Source: Hymenobacter persicinus (GTDB lineage Bacteria > Bacteroidota > Bacteroidia > Cytophagales > Hymenobacteraceae). Taken from it: a DNA stretch of 46,009 nucleotides. The notes beneath the pieces are model-generated. The model did not search any database. It was not told the DNA's origin and saw only the letters and a list, made by a program, of their open reading frames with translations. Shown in pieces: positions 1 to 7,517 of the stretch. Within the stretch, counting starts at the first letter, position 1. Every line of letters begins with the position of its first letter. Position numbers and translations under genes: made by a program. Location: NCBI RefSeq assembly GCF_004167665.1, contig NZ_SEWE01000040.1, forward strand, positions 1-46,009, read 5' to 3'.

Positions 1-98
1 GCCGCCGCGGGCAGGCTCAAGGCCGCCAGCAGCAAGCCTGGGGCCAGGCGGCTGCGGGAGAATCGGGGCGTGCAAAGGAGGGAGAGCAGTGAAGCCAT
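1..98 (-). CDS. N-terminus of a secreted protein (partial, runs off left edge)
   Basis: Reading leftward from an ATG at 98 gives an open frame to the window edge that begins MASLLSLLCTPRF and continues into a hydrophobic stretch (LAPGLLLAALSLPAAA), a typical Sec signal peptide. Only about 32 codons are visible, so the product cannot be named. A weak minus-strand -7-like element (CATGTTTG, 113 to 106) lies only a few bases upstream. The gene is divergent from the T9SS cargo gene starting at 262. The open frame and signal-like composition are seen directly; that it is a real gene is inferred. Confidence 0.5.
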   Translation of the reverse strand, partial: MASLLSLLCTPRFSRSRLAPGLLLAALSLPAA

Positions 99-261
99 GC
101 GGAGGCAAACATGCGGGCTATTTGGGGAAAAACCTGCGCTGGAAATGAAATTACTGGTTTTCCAGTAGAGGAAAATCCTGCTTTCCGGCGATTTCAGGAC
201 CGGTCAAGGGCCATGACCTTTGCAACAGTTCCTCCCCCTACTTCCTTTCCGGTCAACTCCT

Positions 262-1644
262 ATGAAAAAGCCTTTCCTCTTCCTGTGTGCCAGCCTGCTG
301 GGCCTGTCGACCAGCCATGCCCAGTGGGTCAGCCAACCCGTAGCCTTTAGCAGCACTACGTATTATCCGGCCTCACTACAGGCCGTCGACGCCTCGGCCG
401 CCTGGGCCGTGGGCAGCAACCCGAGCGGCCTATTTACGCCCCAGGGCATCGGAACCCAGGAAGTGGCCCGCACCATCAACGGCGGGTCCGCCTGGCAAAC
501 CCGGACGGTGCCCGGCCTGGCCGCCGATGAAGTTCTGACTTCCCTGACGGCCCAAAGCGCCGCCGCGGCCTGGGTTACGACCATCGGCTCCACCCGCAGC
601 CAGCTTCTGCGGACCACCGACGGCGGCACTACCTGGCAGCCTATGCTCACGCTGACCAGCGCCACGGCCGACCGCAGCCTGAACTACGTGGGCTTTTTTG
701 ACGCCACCCACGGCCTGTGCCTCGGCGACGCCGACAACGGTGACCGGCTGGTGCTGTACCTCACGGCCGACGGAGGCGCCACCTGGACGGCGAACCGCAG
801 CCTGCCCCTGCTCACGGATGATGAATACCTGACGTCGGTGAGCCGCCCGGCCGTGGTGGGCAACAACATCTGGGTGTCTACCACCGCCTCCCGGGTGTTT
901 CACTCCACTGACCGTGGGCTGACCTGGAGCGTGAGCGAGGTGCTGTCGGGGGCCACGTTCACACCCAACGGGCCCCGGGCCCTGGCTTTTGCCGATGCCC
1001 AGCACGGGCTGGCGCTGTTTTCCCGCACCGACGGCTTCACCGATAACGCTCCCCTGTACCAGACCTCCGACGGCGGGGCCACGTGGCAGACGGCGGCCTT
1101 TTCCGGGCCCTTGCACGGCGGCAATCTGGTGCTGGTGCCCGGTACCGGCAACTACCTTTCGGTGGGCGAAAATCTGCCCGTTCCCGGCGTGCCGACCGAT
1201 GCGGGCTCGTCCTACAGCCGGGATGGTGGCGCCACTTGGACGGCGCTGGAAAACACCGAAAACCACCAACTACTGACGGCGGCGGGGCCGCTGGCCGTCT
1301 GGTCGTCCTCCTACGACTTCCTCACGGGCCACAGCAACGGGGTCCGCAAGCTTACCAGCCTGGCCCTGCCCGTCCGTGCGGCTCACTCCGCCCAGCAGAA
1401 TCGCCTGCAAGCCTACCCCAATCCCAGCCCCGACGGCCGCTTCACGCTGGAAGCCGCCGGCATCACGGCGGGTACTTCCATCCAAGTGTTTGACCGATTG
1501 GGTCGTGAAGTATCCCACGATACCTGGGCCGGCGCCGCCCAGCCCCGCTATACCCTGCGCCTGGATGGCCAGCCCCGGGGGCTCTATACCGTGCAGGTCG
1601 GCACGGGAGCCGGGGCGGTGCGGCAAACTATCAGTGTGCAATAA
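262..1644 (+). CDS. Secreted Asp-box repeat protein with T9SS sorting domain
   Basis: A 460-residue secreted protein. Residues 1-21 form a signal peptide ending near SHAQ. The body carries about six Asp-box/BNR motifs (e.g. DGGTTW at 120-125, DGGATW at 170-175, 270-275 and 321-326; degenerate copies near 72 and 217), the pattern of a Ycf48/sialidase-like beta-propeller. From about 380 a type A T9SS C-terminal domain begins (YPNP at 385-388), which in this phylum directs export across the outer membrane and surface anchoring. The ATG at 262 was chosen over the in-frame codon at 220 because the signal peptide starts there. Ligand or enzymatic activity cannot be told; sialidase active-site residues were not identified. 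Confidence 0.85.
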   Translation: MKKPFLFLCASLLGLSTSHAQWVSQPVAFSSTTYYPASLQAVDASAAWAVGSNPSGLFTPQGIGTQEVARTINGGSAWQTRTVPGLAADEVLTSLTAQSAAAAWVTTIGSTRSQLLRTTDGGTTWQPMLTLTSATADRSLNYVGFFDATHGLCLGDADNGDRLVLYLTADGGATWTANRSLPLLTDDEYLTSVSRPAVVGNNIWVSTTASRVFHSTDRGLTWSVSEVLSGATFTPNGPRALAFADAQHGLALFSRTDGFTDNAPLYQTSDGGATWQTAAFSGPLHGGNLVLVPGTGNYLSVGENLPVPGVPTDAGSSYSRDGGATWTALENTENHQLLTAAGPLAVWSSSYDFLTGHSNGVRKLTSLALPVRAAHSAQQNRLQAYPNPSPDGRFTLEAAGITAGTSIQVFDRLGREVSHDTWAGAAQPRYTLRLDGQPRGLYTVQVGTGAGAVRQTISVQ

Positions 1645-1704
1645 ATAACCTCTACCCGCCCCGCGGCTGCCTGCTTTCCTTCACCTGCTTTTCTGCTCCT
1701 TCCC

Positions 1705-2703
1705 ATGAAAACCCCACGTCTACTTTTCTTTGCCCGCCAGGGCGCAGTTTCACTTGGTCTTGCTTGCTGCCTGGGGCTGGCGGGCCAGGCCCACGCCCAG
1801 CAGAGCTTGCGCGGGGGCGTAAAAACCGGGCTCAACCTGGCCACCTACACGGGCGGAACCATTGGCCGGCAAACCGGCTGGCAGCCGGGCTGGGCCACCG
1901 GCTTGGTGCTGGCCTACCCGCTGTCGGTGGGCAGCGGACTCCAGCTCGAGGCGCTTTATTCCCAGAAGGGGGCCTCCGGGGCCAACTACCGCCACGTGTA
2001 CCAGAATTCGGCCGTGGCGGCTGCTACGAGCACCTACCGGGCTTCCCTGACTTACCTCGACGTGCCGGTACTCTACACGTTCGGGCCGGGCAGCAACGGG
2101 CGGGGGCTGTTTGCGGAAGTGGGGCCGCAGCTGAGCGTGGCCCTGGGCAAGCGCGAAGCCGTGCGGCCCACGGGGGAAGGGGCACGCCGGGGGCACGAGG
2201 AAACGCTCAGCACCGACTTGCGCGCCCTGACGCCGGTGGCCGCGGGCTACGTGGCCGGGCTGGGCTACCAGCTCGACAACGGTCTGGGAGCAGAGTTGCG
2301 CTACAGCGGCGACTTCACTCGCGCGTACCGCCCCGGCTACGGCGCTGGCAGCCTCGCGCCGCTGGCCCGCAACAACTTTCATAACGGGGTGGTGCAGCTG
2401 CAGGTACGGTTTCTGTTCGGGGCCAAAAGCCGGCCGGCCAGCCCGGCTTCCGAACCCCAGGCGAGCCAACCCCGGCGCTACCCGCCGGTTCCGCCCCGGG
2501 AGCCTTCTCCTGCCTACCTCGACTCGCTCTACCGCGACCCGAAAGTGCGCCGCGTGATTGACGTAATCACGATTCTATCCCTGCTCAATTATCAAACCCG
2601 GCCGCGGCCCGTGTACGGGGCGGGGTGCCCGGCCCCTGGGCGCCGCCCTTCGGTACCAATGCCCGCGCCGCGCCCCCGGACCGAACGTCGGGTTGCCTAT
2701 TAG
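1705..2703 (+). CDS. PorT-family outer membrane beta-barrel protein
   Basis: A 332-residue protein. A signal peptide ends around AHAQ (about residue 31); then comes a PorT-like outer membrane barrel (start GGVKTGLNLATYTG, alternating amphipathic strands, last strand VVQLQVRFLFG near 235-242). The final 90 residues are unusual: rich in proline and arginine with a short hydrophobic patch (VIDVITILSLLNYQ), not part of the usual barrel. PorT-family proteins are common outer membrane proteins in this phylum and only some take part in T9SS; a T9SS role here is not shown. It lies 60 bp after the T9SS cargo gene and could be co-transcribed with it. Confidence 0.8.
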   Translation: MKTPRLLFFARQGAVSLGLACCLGLAGQAHAQQSLRGGVKTGLNLATYTGGTIGRQTGWQPGWATGLVLAYPLSVGSGLQLEALYSQKGASGANYRHVYQNSAVAAATSTYRASLTYLDVPVLYTFGPGSNGRGLFAEVGPQLSVALGKREAVRPTGEGARRGHEETLSTDLRALTPVAAGYVAGLGYQLDNGLGAELRYSGDFTRAYRPGYGAGSLAPLARNNFHNGVVQLQVRFLFGAKSRPASPASEPQASQPRRYPPVPPREPSPAYLDSLYRDPKVRRVIDVITILSLLNYQTRPRPVYGAGCPAPGRRPSVPMPAPRPRTERRVAY

Positions 2704-2780
2704 AATACGCTATTCCAGCTGGTAATACAGTTTTTCTCACCAGCCGATTCTATTACTTGTGCAGGTTGTTATCCACTAAA

Positions 2781-2813
2781 AAAGCCCCGCCTCCTGATTG
2801 GAGGCGGGGCTTT
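2781..2813. terminator. Bidirectional rho-independent terminator
   Basis: A perfect 14-bp stem (2781-2794 with 2800-2813, GCCCCGCCTCC core) and a 5-nt loop lie between the convergent PorT-like and GNAT-nitrilase genes. The U-tract is best for the leftward transcript (six T) and short for the rightward one (three T). Confidence 0.9.
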
Positions 2814-2829
2814 CTGCTGGGTGGCCGGC

Positions 2830-4536
2830 TTAGCCAGCCGCCACTGCCTTGCGCTTGCTGGCCCGCACCTGCCGGTCGTCGGAGCCCTGGGCCAGTAGCT
2901 CGTCGTCGCGGTCGGTCTTCTTGATGTTCCAGCTCAGCGAGTACAGGTCCTTGCGCCGGTCGCGCAGGTTGCGCACGGCCCCGGAGGTGTTCAAGTCCTT
3001 GAGCAGGTCCAGGTCGAGGTCGGCAATCAGGGTCATCTCGGTGTTAGGCGTCGCCTCGGCCACGATGGCGTCGTGGGGAAAGGCGAAGTCGGAAGGGCTG
3101 AACACGGCGCTCTGGGAGTACTGAATGTCCATGTTCTCGACCCGGGGCAGGTTGCCGACCGAGCCGGTGATGGCCACGTAGCACTCATTTTCGATGGCCC
3201 GGGCCTGGGCGCAGAGACGCACGCGCTGGTAGGCATTCTTGGTGTCGGTCCAGAAGGGCACGAACAGGATTTTCATGCCCTCGTCGCTCAGCATTCGGCT
3301 CAGCTCGGGGAACTCCACGTCGTAGCAGATCAGAATGCCGATTTTGCCGAAGTCCGTGTCGAAACACCGCAGCTTGTCGCCGCCGCGCATGCCCCAGTAG
3401 CTGGCCTCGTCGGGGGTCACGTGGAGCTTGTACTGCTCGTCCACGGTTCCGTCGCGGCGGCAGAGGTAGCTCACGTTATAAAGCTTGCCGTCGTCGTAGA
3501 GCGGCATGGAGCCGGCAATGACGTTGATGTTGTAGCTCACGGCCAGCTCCATCATCTTGGTTTTGATGGGCTCGGTGAAGGCCGCCATCGAGCGAATAGC
3601 CACCGCGGGCGACTCCTCATTGGTCAGGGCCATCATGGGCGCATTAAAGAACTCCGGGAACAGCACGCAGTCGGCCTTGTAGCCCGATACCGTGTCGACG
3701 AAGAACTCCATCTGCTGGAAAAAGTCGTCGATGTTCTTCGTGGCCCGCATCTGCCACTGCACGATGCCGATGCGCACGTTAGACTTCTGGTTGCCGATGA
3801 GCTTGTCCGATTCCTCGTCGTAGTACACGTTGATCCACTCCAGCAGCGTGGCGTAGGCCTTGCTCTCGGAGTCGTAGGGCAGATACCCGCGGATGAGCTT
3901 GCGGACGTAGAAGTCGTTGGCCAGCTGGAAGGTGAGGATGGGGTCGGTGATTTCCTTGTTGCGCACCATCTCCACGTACTTGGCCGGCGTCATCTCGTTG
4001 GCATAGGCCGCGTAGCCCGGAATCCGGCCCCCGGCCACCATGGCGCGCAGGTTCAGGTTCTCGCAGATTTCCTTGCGAGCGTCGTAGAGGCGGCGACCCA
4101 GGCGCAGGGAGCGGTACTCGGGGTCCACGAATACGTCGACGCCGTAGAGCGTGTCGCCGTCGGGGTTGTGGGTGTCAAACTTGCCGTTGCCGGTGATTTT
4201 GGCGTAGGTGTGCCGGTCGCCGAAGTCGGAGTACTGCACGATGATGGCCAGGGCGGCAGCTACCAGCGTGCCGTTGTCCTCGATGCCGATCTGGCCCTCA
4301 GGAAACTTGCGCAGCAAAGCCCCAAACTCCTCGGCCGACCAGGAGCCTTCCATGTTGGAATACACCTTGTCCATGATGGCTTTCACGGCCTTGAAGTCGG
4401 AGCGGCGCAGGGTGCGCAACACCAGCTTGTGGGCCGGAATGGCCGTGGGCGTGAGCCGCTCGGCGGCCGTGGCTTTGTCGGCGGGTACTTTCTTGGCGTG
4501 GCTGCCGCCAGCTTTGGCGGAAGAAGAAGTGGCCAT
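2830..4536 (-). CDS. GNAT acetyltransferase / carbon-nitrogen hydrolase fusion
   Basis: A 568-residue two-domain enzyme. Residues ~38-215 form a GNAT N-acetyltransferase domain (acetyl-CoA loop region around RSLRLGRRLYDAR, 142-154). Residues ~254-545 form a nitrilase-superfamily amidohydrolase with the full Glu-Lys-Cys triad: E295 in FPEFFN, K370 in YKLHVTP and C404 in ILICYDVEFPE. This fusion is a recognised family in Bacteroidota, usually annotated only as a bifunctional protein with unknown substrate. The N-terminal 35 residues are lysine/alanine-rich and the C-terminus basic. It is a single-gene unit with its own -7 element at 4578-4571 and its own terminator. Confidence 0.92.
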   Translation of the reverse strand: MATSSSAKAGGSHAKKVPADKATAAERLTPTAIPAHKLVLRTLRRSDFKAVKAIMDKVYSNMEGSWSAEEFGALLRKFPEGQIGIEDNGTLVAAALAIIVQYSDFGDRHTYAKITGNGKFDTHNPDGDTLYGVDVFVDPEYRSLRLGRRLYDARKEICENLNLRAMVAGGRIPGYAAYANEMTPAKYVEMVRNKEITDPILTFQLANDFYVRKLIRGYLPYDSESKAYATLLEWINVYYDEESDKLIGNQKSNVRIGIVQWQMRATKNIDDFFQQMEFFVDTVSGYKADCVLFPEFFNAPMMALTNEESPAVAIRSMAAFTEPIKTKMMELAVSYNINVIAGSMPLYDDGKLYNVSYLCRRDGTVDEQYKLHVTPDEASYWGMRGGDKLRCFDTDFGKIGILICYDVEFPELSRMLSDEGMKILFVPFWTDTKNAYQRVRLCAQARAIENECYVAITGSVGNLPRVENMDIQYSQSAVFSPSDFAFPHDAIVAEATPNTEMTLIADLDLDLLKDLNTSGAVRNLRDRRKDLYSLSWNIKKTDRDDELLAQGSDDRQVRASKRKAVAAG

Positions 4537-4570
4537 ATAAATTAGGAAAACAGTGTCGTGAAAGAAAACG

Positions 4571-4578
4571 CAAAGGTA
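4571..4578 (-). promoter_or_regulatory. Bacteroidota -7 element for the GNAT-nitrilase gene
   Basis: TACCTTTG on the minus strand matches the TAnnTTTG consensus of the housekeeping sigma factor in this phylum, 35 bases upstream of the ATG at 4536. No clear -33 TTG lies at the right distance. Confidence 0.5.
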
Positions 4579-4687
4579 CCCGGCCCGTCTAAGGCCCGGT
4601 GCCCGTCATACGGCTGAACAACAGCCGGGATATCAAAAACGCTCACGCGCCCCGCAATTCTGGCCCGCCGCGGCCGGCGGTACGGGG

Positions 4688-5836
4688 CTAGTCGCGCACC
4701 AGGCGGCGCACCGCCACGCCCGCGGCGGCCTGTACGCGCAGCACCACCACACCGCGGAAACTTCCGAAAGCCGCCGCCGGAATCGTGACTTCCGTTTGCC
4801 CCGCCGGCAGGGCCTGCTCCAGCAGCACCCGGCCGGTCAGGTCGGTGGCCCGCAGCGCGGCCGCCGTGCCCGGCAAGCCCGTCAGGTGCAGCGGCCCGTG
4901 GCCGAGGGGATTGGGAAATACTTCCACCGTGGCCAGGGCCATGCCGGGTCGGGTGGCCGTCACGAGGCGGCGGTACCGGTCGCGGTACTGCACGGCCGTG
5001 ATGGTTTCCACGTTGGCCAATACCTGGGTCGTGATGGTCAGCACGGGCACGTGGTAGCCCTTGGCCAGCCACTTGTACTCCCGGGTCAGGGGCAAGTCGA
5101 AGCCGGTGCCGGCCCCGCCGCCAAGGGCAATGCTGTCGTGGTCGATGAGCTTGGTGACAACCCGCACGGTCTGGAACGAGCCAAACGGCGTGACCAGCGT
5201 GCCCCAGGCATCGACCTTGTTGACGCGCTTACGCTTGCGGTTGAAATAGCCGGTGGCCGCGGCGGCCGACGGGGTTTGCAGAAAGGAGTTGCTGGAGTCG
5301 GGGGCACTGGCAAAGCTCAGCGGCAGCCGGTAGATAACGTCCTGCTCAGCCTGGCTGCGGTAGGTCACGGGTACCTGCAGGCCGGCCAGCGTGCCGCCGA
5401 AGCCCACGGAGCGGTAGTCCTGGGCGGCGGCGTTGGCGGGGCTGAGGTTGTAGAACTGGTAGGGGTCGGTGATGGGCAGCACGCCGCCCACGCCCGCCGG
5501 CAGGGGCTCGGGCGAGGCCACCGTGGCCCGGTTGACGCCCCCGAACGGCCCGAAAGAAAGCTGGTAGGTCAGGCTGGTAGCCGCCAAGGGTACGTAGCGG
5601 TCCACGGACTGGGAAGTGGGCACCAAGCTTTGGTAGTTCCAGGTCTGGTTGGCCCCGCGCTGGGTGAGCGGGGGCGCCCCGGCCGGCAGCGCGGGGGCCG
5701 CATGGCTCAGGCGCGACGAGTCCACGGTGACGGTACCGGACACGGCCGGCAGGTCGGTGCGGTCAATAACCGGCGACTGGGCGCGGGCTGACAAAGCGGG
5801 GAAGAGCAGCAGAAAGGCGTAGAAGTAACGGGGCAT
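4688..5836 (-). CDS. Secreted protein with T9SS type A sorting domain
   Basis: A 382-residue protein. The signal peptide is residues 1-20 (MPRYFYAFLLLF...ARAQ); a T9SS sorting domain begins around 303 with FPNP at 307-310 and ends in an RLVRD tail. The middle has no domain I recognise, though the layout (QTWNYQSL, FGSFQTVRV) resembles a class of unnamed Bacteroidota surface proteins. The start at 5836 is chosen because the longer in-frame extension reads through the terminator hairpin at 5897-5954. The 151 bp after its stop hold no clear gene; a weak GCCCCG/CGGGGC pairing there may end transcription. Confidence 0.82.
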   Translation of the reverse strand: MPRYFYAFLLLFPALSARAQSPVIDRTDLPAVSGTVTVDSSRLSHAAPALPAGAPPLTQRGANQTWNYQSLVPTSQSVDRYVPLAATSLTYQLSFGPFGGVNRATVASPEPLPAGVGGVLPITDPYQFYNLSPANAAAQDYRSVGFGGTLAGLQVPVTYRSQAEQDVIYRLPLSFASAPDSSNSFLQTPSAAAATGYFNRKRKRVNKVDAWGTLVTPFGSFQTVRVVTKLIDHDSIALGGGAGTGFDLPLTREYKWLAKGYHVPVLTITTQVLANVETITAVQYRDRYRRLVTATRPGMALATVEVFPNPLGHGPLHLTGLPGTAAALRATDLTGRVLLEQALPAGQTEVTIPAAAFGSFRGVVVLRVQAAAGVAVRRLVRD

Positions 5837-5896
5837 GGGCAGCGAGAAAAATGTCCGGGTGCCGAAGATACAACGGGAAGCAGGGAAGCCGGTGTC

Positions 5897-5954
5897 GAAA
5901 GCAAAAAAGCGTCGTGCCGGGCCCGGGGCCGCCGCACGACGCTTTTTTGCTTTC
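5897..5954 (-). terminator. Terminator of the scoA-scoB unit
   Basis: Perfect 21-bp inverted repeat (5897-5917 with 5934-5954) with a GC-rich 16-nt loop. Each arm contains a six-A/six-T run, so the leftward RNA forms a hairpin with an internal U-tract, 14 bp after the scoB stop. Confidence 0.88.
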
Positions 5955-5967
5955 GGCATTCCAGGGC

Positions 5968-6627
5968 TTACACGCCCTGCATTTCGGGCACGCCGCCCGC
6001 GGGAATTACCAGCTTGCCGGCCGTGGCGGCCTGAATCTGCTCCACGCTCACGCCCGGGGCGCGCTCCCGCAGCACGAAGCCGTCGGGCGTCACGTCGAGC
6101 ACAGCCAGCTCGGTCACGATTTTCTTCACGCAGTGCAGGCCCGTGATGGGCAGCGTGCAGGCCGGCAGCAGCTTGGAAGAGCCGTCGCGGGCCACGTGCT
6201 GCATGGCCACAATGATGTTTTTAGCCGAGGCCACCAAATCCATGGCGCCACCCATGCCCTTCACCATTTTGCCGGGAATCTTCCAGTTGGCAATGTCGCC
6301 GTTTTCCGACACCTCCATGGCCCCGAGAATAGTCAGGTCGACGTGTTCTCCGCGAATCATGCCGAACGAGTCGGCGGAGGAAAACAGGCTGGAGCCGGGC
6401 AGGGTGGTCACGGTTTGCTTGCCGGCATTGATTAGGTCGGGGTCTACTTCGGCGTCGGTGGGGAAGGGGCCCATGCCGAGCAGGCCGTTTTCGCTTTGCA
6501 GCTCCACGTTGATGCCGGCCGGAATATAGTTGGCCACCAGGGTCGGAATGCCGATGCCGAGGTTGACGTAGGAGTTGTTCTGTACCTCTTGCGCAATGCG
6601 CTTGGCAATGCCGTGTTTGTCGAGCAT
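5968..6627 (-). CDS. scoB: 3-oxoacid CoA-transferase subunit B
   Basis: A 219-residue beta subunit of succinyl-CoA:3-ketoacid CoA-transferase, which moves CoA from succinyl-CoA to acetoacetate in ketone body or branched-chain breakdown. Family features seen: MLDKHGIAKRIAQE start, GIGIPTLV at 24-31, and the SENG motif at 45-48 whose glutamate (E46) is the catalytic residue that forms the enzyme-CoA thioester. The start at 6627 matches the family start; in-frame upstream codons at 6648 and 6669 fall within a REP-like palindrome and are less likely. Downstream partner of scoA, 129 bp away. Confidence 0.93.
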   Translation of the reverse strand: MLDKHGIAKRIAQEVQNNSYVNLGIGIPTLVANYIPAGINVELQSENGLLGMGPFPTDAEVDPDLINAGKQTVTTLPGSSLFSSADSFGMIRGEHVDLTILGAMEVSENGDIANWKIPGKMVKGMGGAMDLVASAKNIIVAMQHVARDGSSKLLPACTLPITGLHCVKKIVTELAVLDVTPDGFVLRERAPGVSVEQIQAATAGKLVIPAGGVPEMQGV

Positions 6628-6645
6628 AGTCGTTGTTTTTGGAGT

Positions 6646-6740
6646 CATGCAGAGGCGCAGCCGAAGCACCTCGCGTGCGGACGTTGAATTACTACTCCGG
6701 CGTCAGCACGCGAGATTCCTCGGCTTCGCTCGGAATGATG
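6646..6740. repeat. REP-like imperfect palindrome between scoA and scoB
   Basis: Arms of about 38-40 bp (6646-6683 and 6701-6740) pair imperfectly, with a best core of 13/14 (CTCGCGTGCGGACG with CGTCAGCACGCGAG), around an AT-richer loop at 6684-6700. It lies inside the operon, just upstream of the scoB start. From memory, very similar intergenic palindromes are scattered through Hymenobacter chromosomes; I cannot search here to confirm. Confidence 0.65.
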
Positions 6741-6756
6741 TTCTGGTTTATACTGG

Positions 6757-7452
6757 CTAAGCCCTCACCGTGCGTTGCTCGATGCGCTTCTCGTAGTTTT
6801 TGCCCTGGAAGATGCGCTGCACGAAGATACCGGGGGTGTGAATCTGGTTGGGATCCAGCTCGCCGGCGGGCACCAGCTCTTCCACCTCGGCCACCGTGAT
6901 TTTGCCGGCCGTAGCCATCATGGGGTTGAAGTTGCGGGCCGTGCCCTTGTAGATCAGGTTGCCGGCCGTGTCGCCCTTCCAGGCTTTGACAAAGGCGAAA
7001 TCAGCGTGCAGGGCGGTTTCGAGCAGGTACATCTTGCCGTTGAACTCCCGGCTTTCCTTGCCTTCGCCTACCTCGGTGCCGTAGCCGGCCGGGGTGTAAA
7101 AGGCGGGAATGCCCGCTCCGCCGGCCCGGCACCGCTCGGCCAGGGTACCCTGGGGAATCAGCTCCACTTCCAGCTCGCCGGAGAGGAGCTGGCGCTCAAA
7201 CTCGGCGTTTTCACCCACGTAGCTCGAAATCATCTTGCGCACCTGCTTGGTTTGCAGCATCAGCCCGATGCCGAAGTCGTCGACGCCGGCGTTATTGGAA
7301 ATGCAGGTCAGATTTTTCACGCCCAGGCGCAGGATTTCCTGGATGGAATTTTCGGGAATGCCGCAGAGGCCGAAGCCGCCGAGCATGAGCGTCATGCCAT
7401 CAGTGAGGCCGTGCAGGGCCGCCTGGGCATCGGCTACAACTTTATTGATCAT
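6757..7452 (-). CDS. scoA: 3-oxoacid CoA-transferase subunit A
   Basis: A 231-residue alpha subunit of succinyl-CoA:3-ketoacid CoA-transferase. The family I signature GGFGLCGIPENSI lies at 25-37, and AFVKAWKGDTAGNL and NFNPMMATAG follow as expected. The start at 7452 (MINKVVADAQAAL) matches the family; the longer open frame upstream is a shadow of the T9SS gene end. First gene of the scoA-scoB unit; a near-consensus -7 (TACCTTTC, 7484-7477) lies 25 bp upstream. Confidence 0.93.
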   Translation of the reverse strand: MINKVVADAQAALHGLTDGMTLMLGGFGLCGIPENSIQEILRLGVKNLTCISNNAGVDDFGIGLMLQTKQVRKMISSYVGENAEFERQLLSGELEVELIPQGTLAERCRAGGAGIPAFYTPAGYGTEVGEGKESREFNGKMYLLETALHADFAFVKAWKGDTAGNLIYKGTARNFNPMMATAGKITVAEVEELVPAGELDPNQIHTPGIFVQRIFQGKNYEKRIEQRTVRA

Positions 7453-7517
7453 CGGGTGGGGAATGGGTTTGAAGTCGAAAGGTAGAATTTCTCCCAGTCT
7501 TACGCGGCCGTCCAGCC

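Noticed and set aside
3073..4545. 490-residue open frame antisense to the GNAT-nitrilase gene
   Set aside because: Composition is the Gly/Val/His/Leu-rich type expected when a high-GC gene is read on the other strand; no domain or signal is visible.
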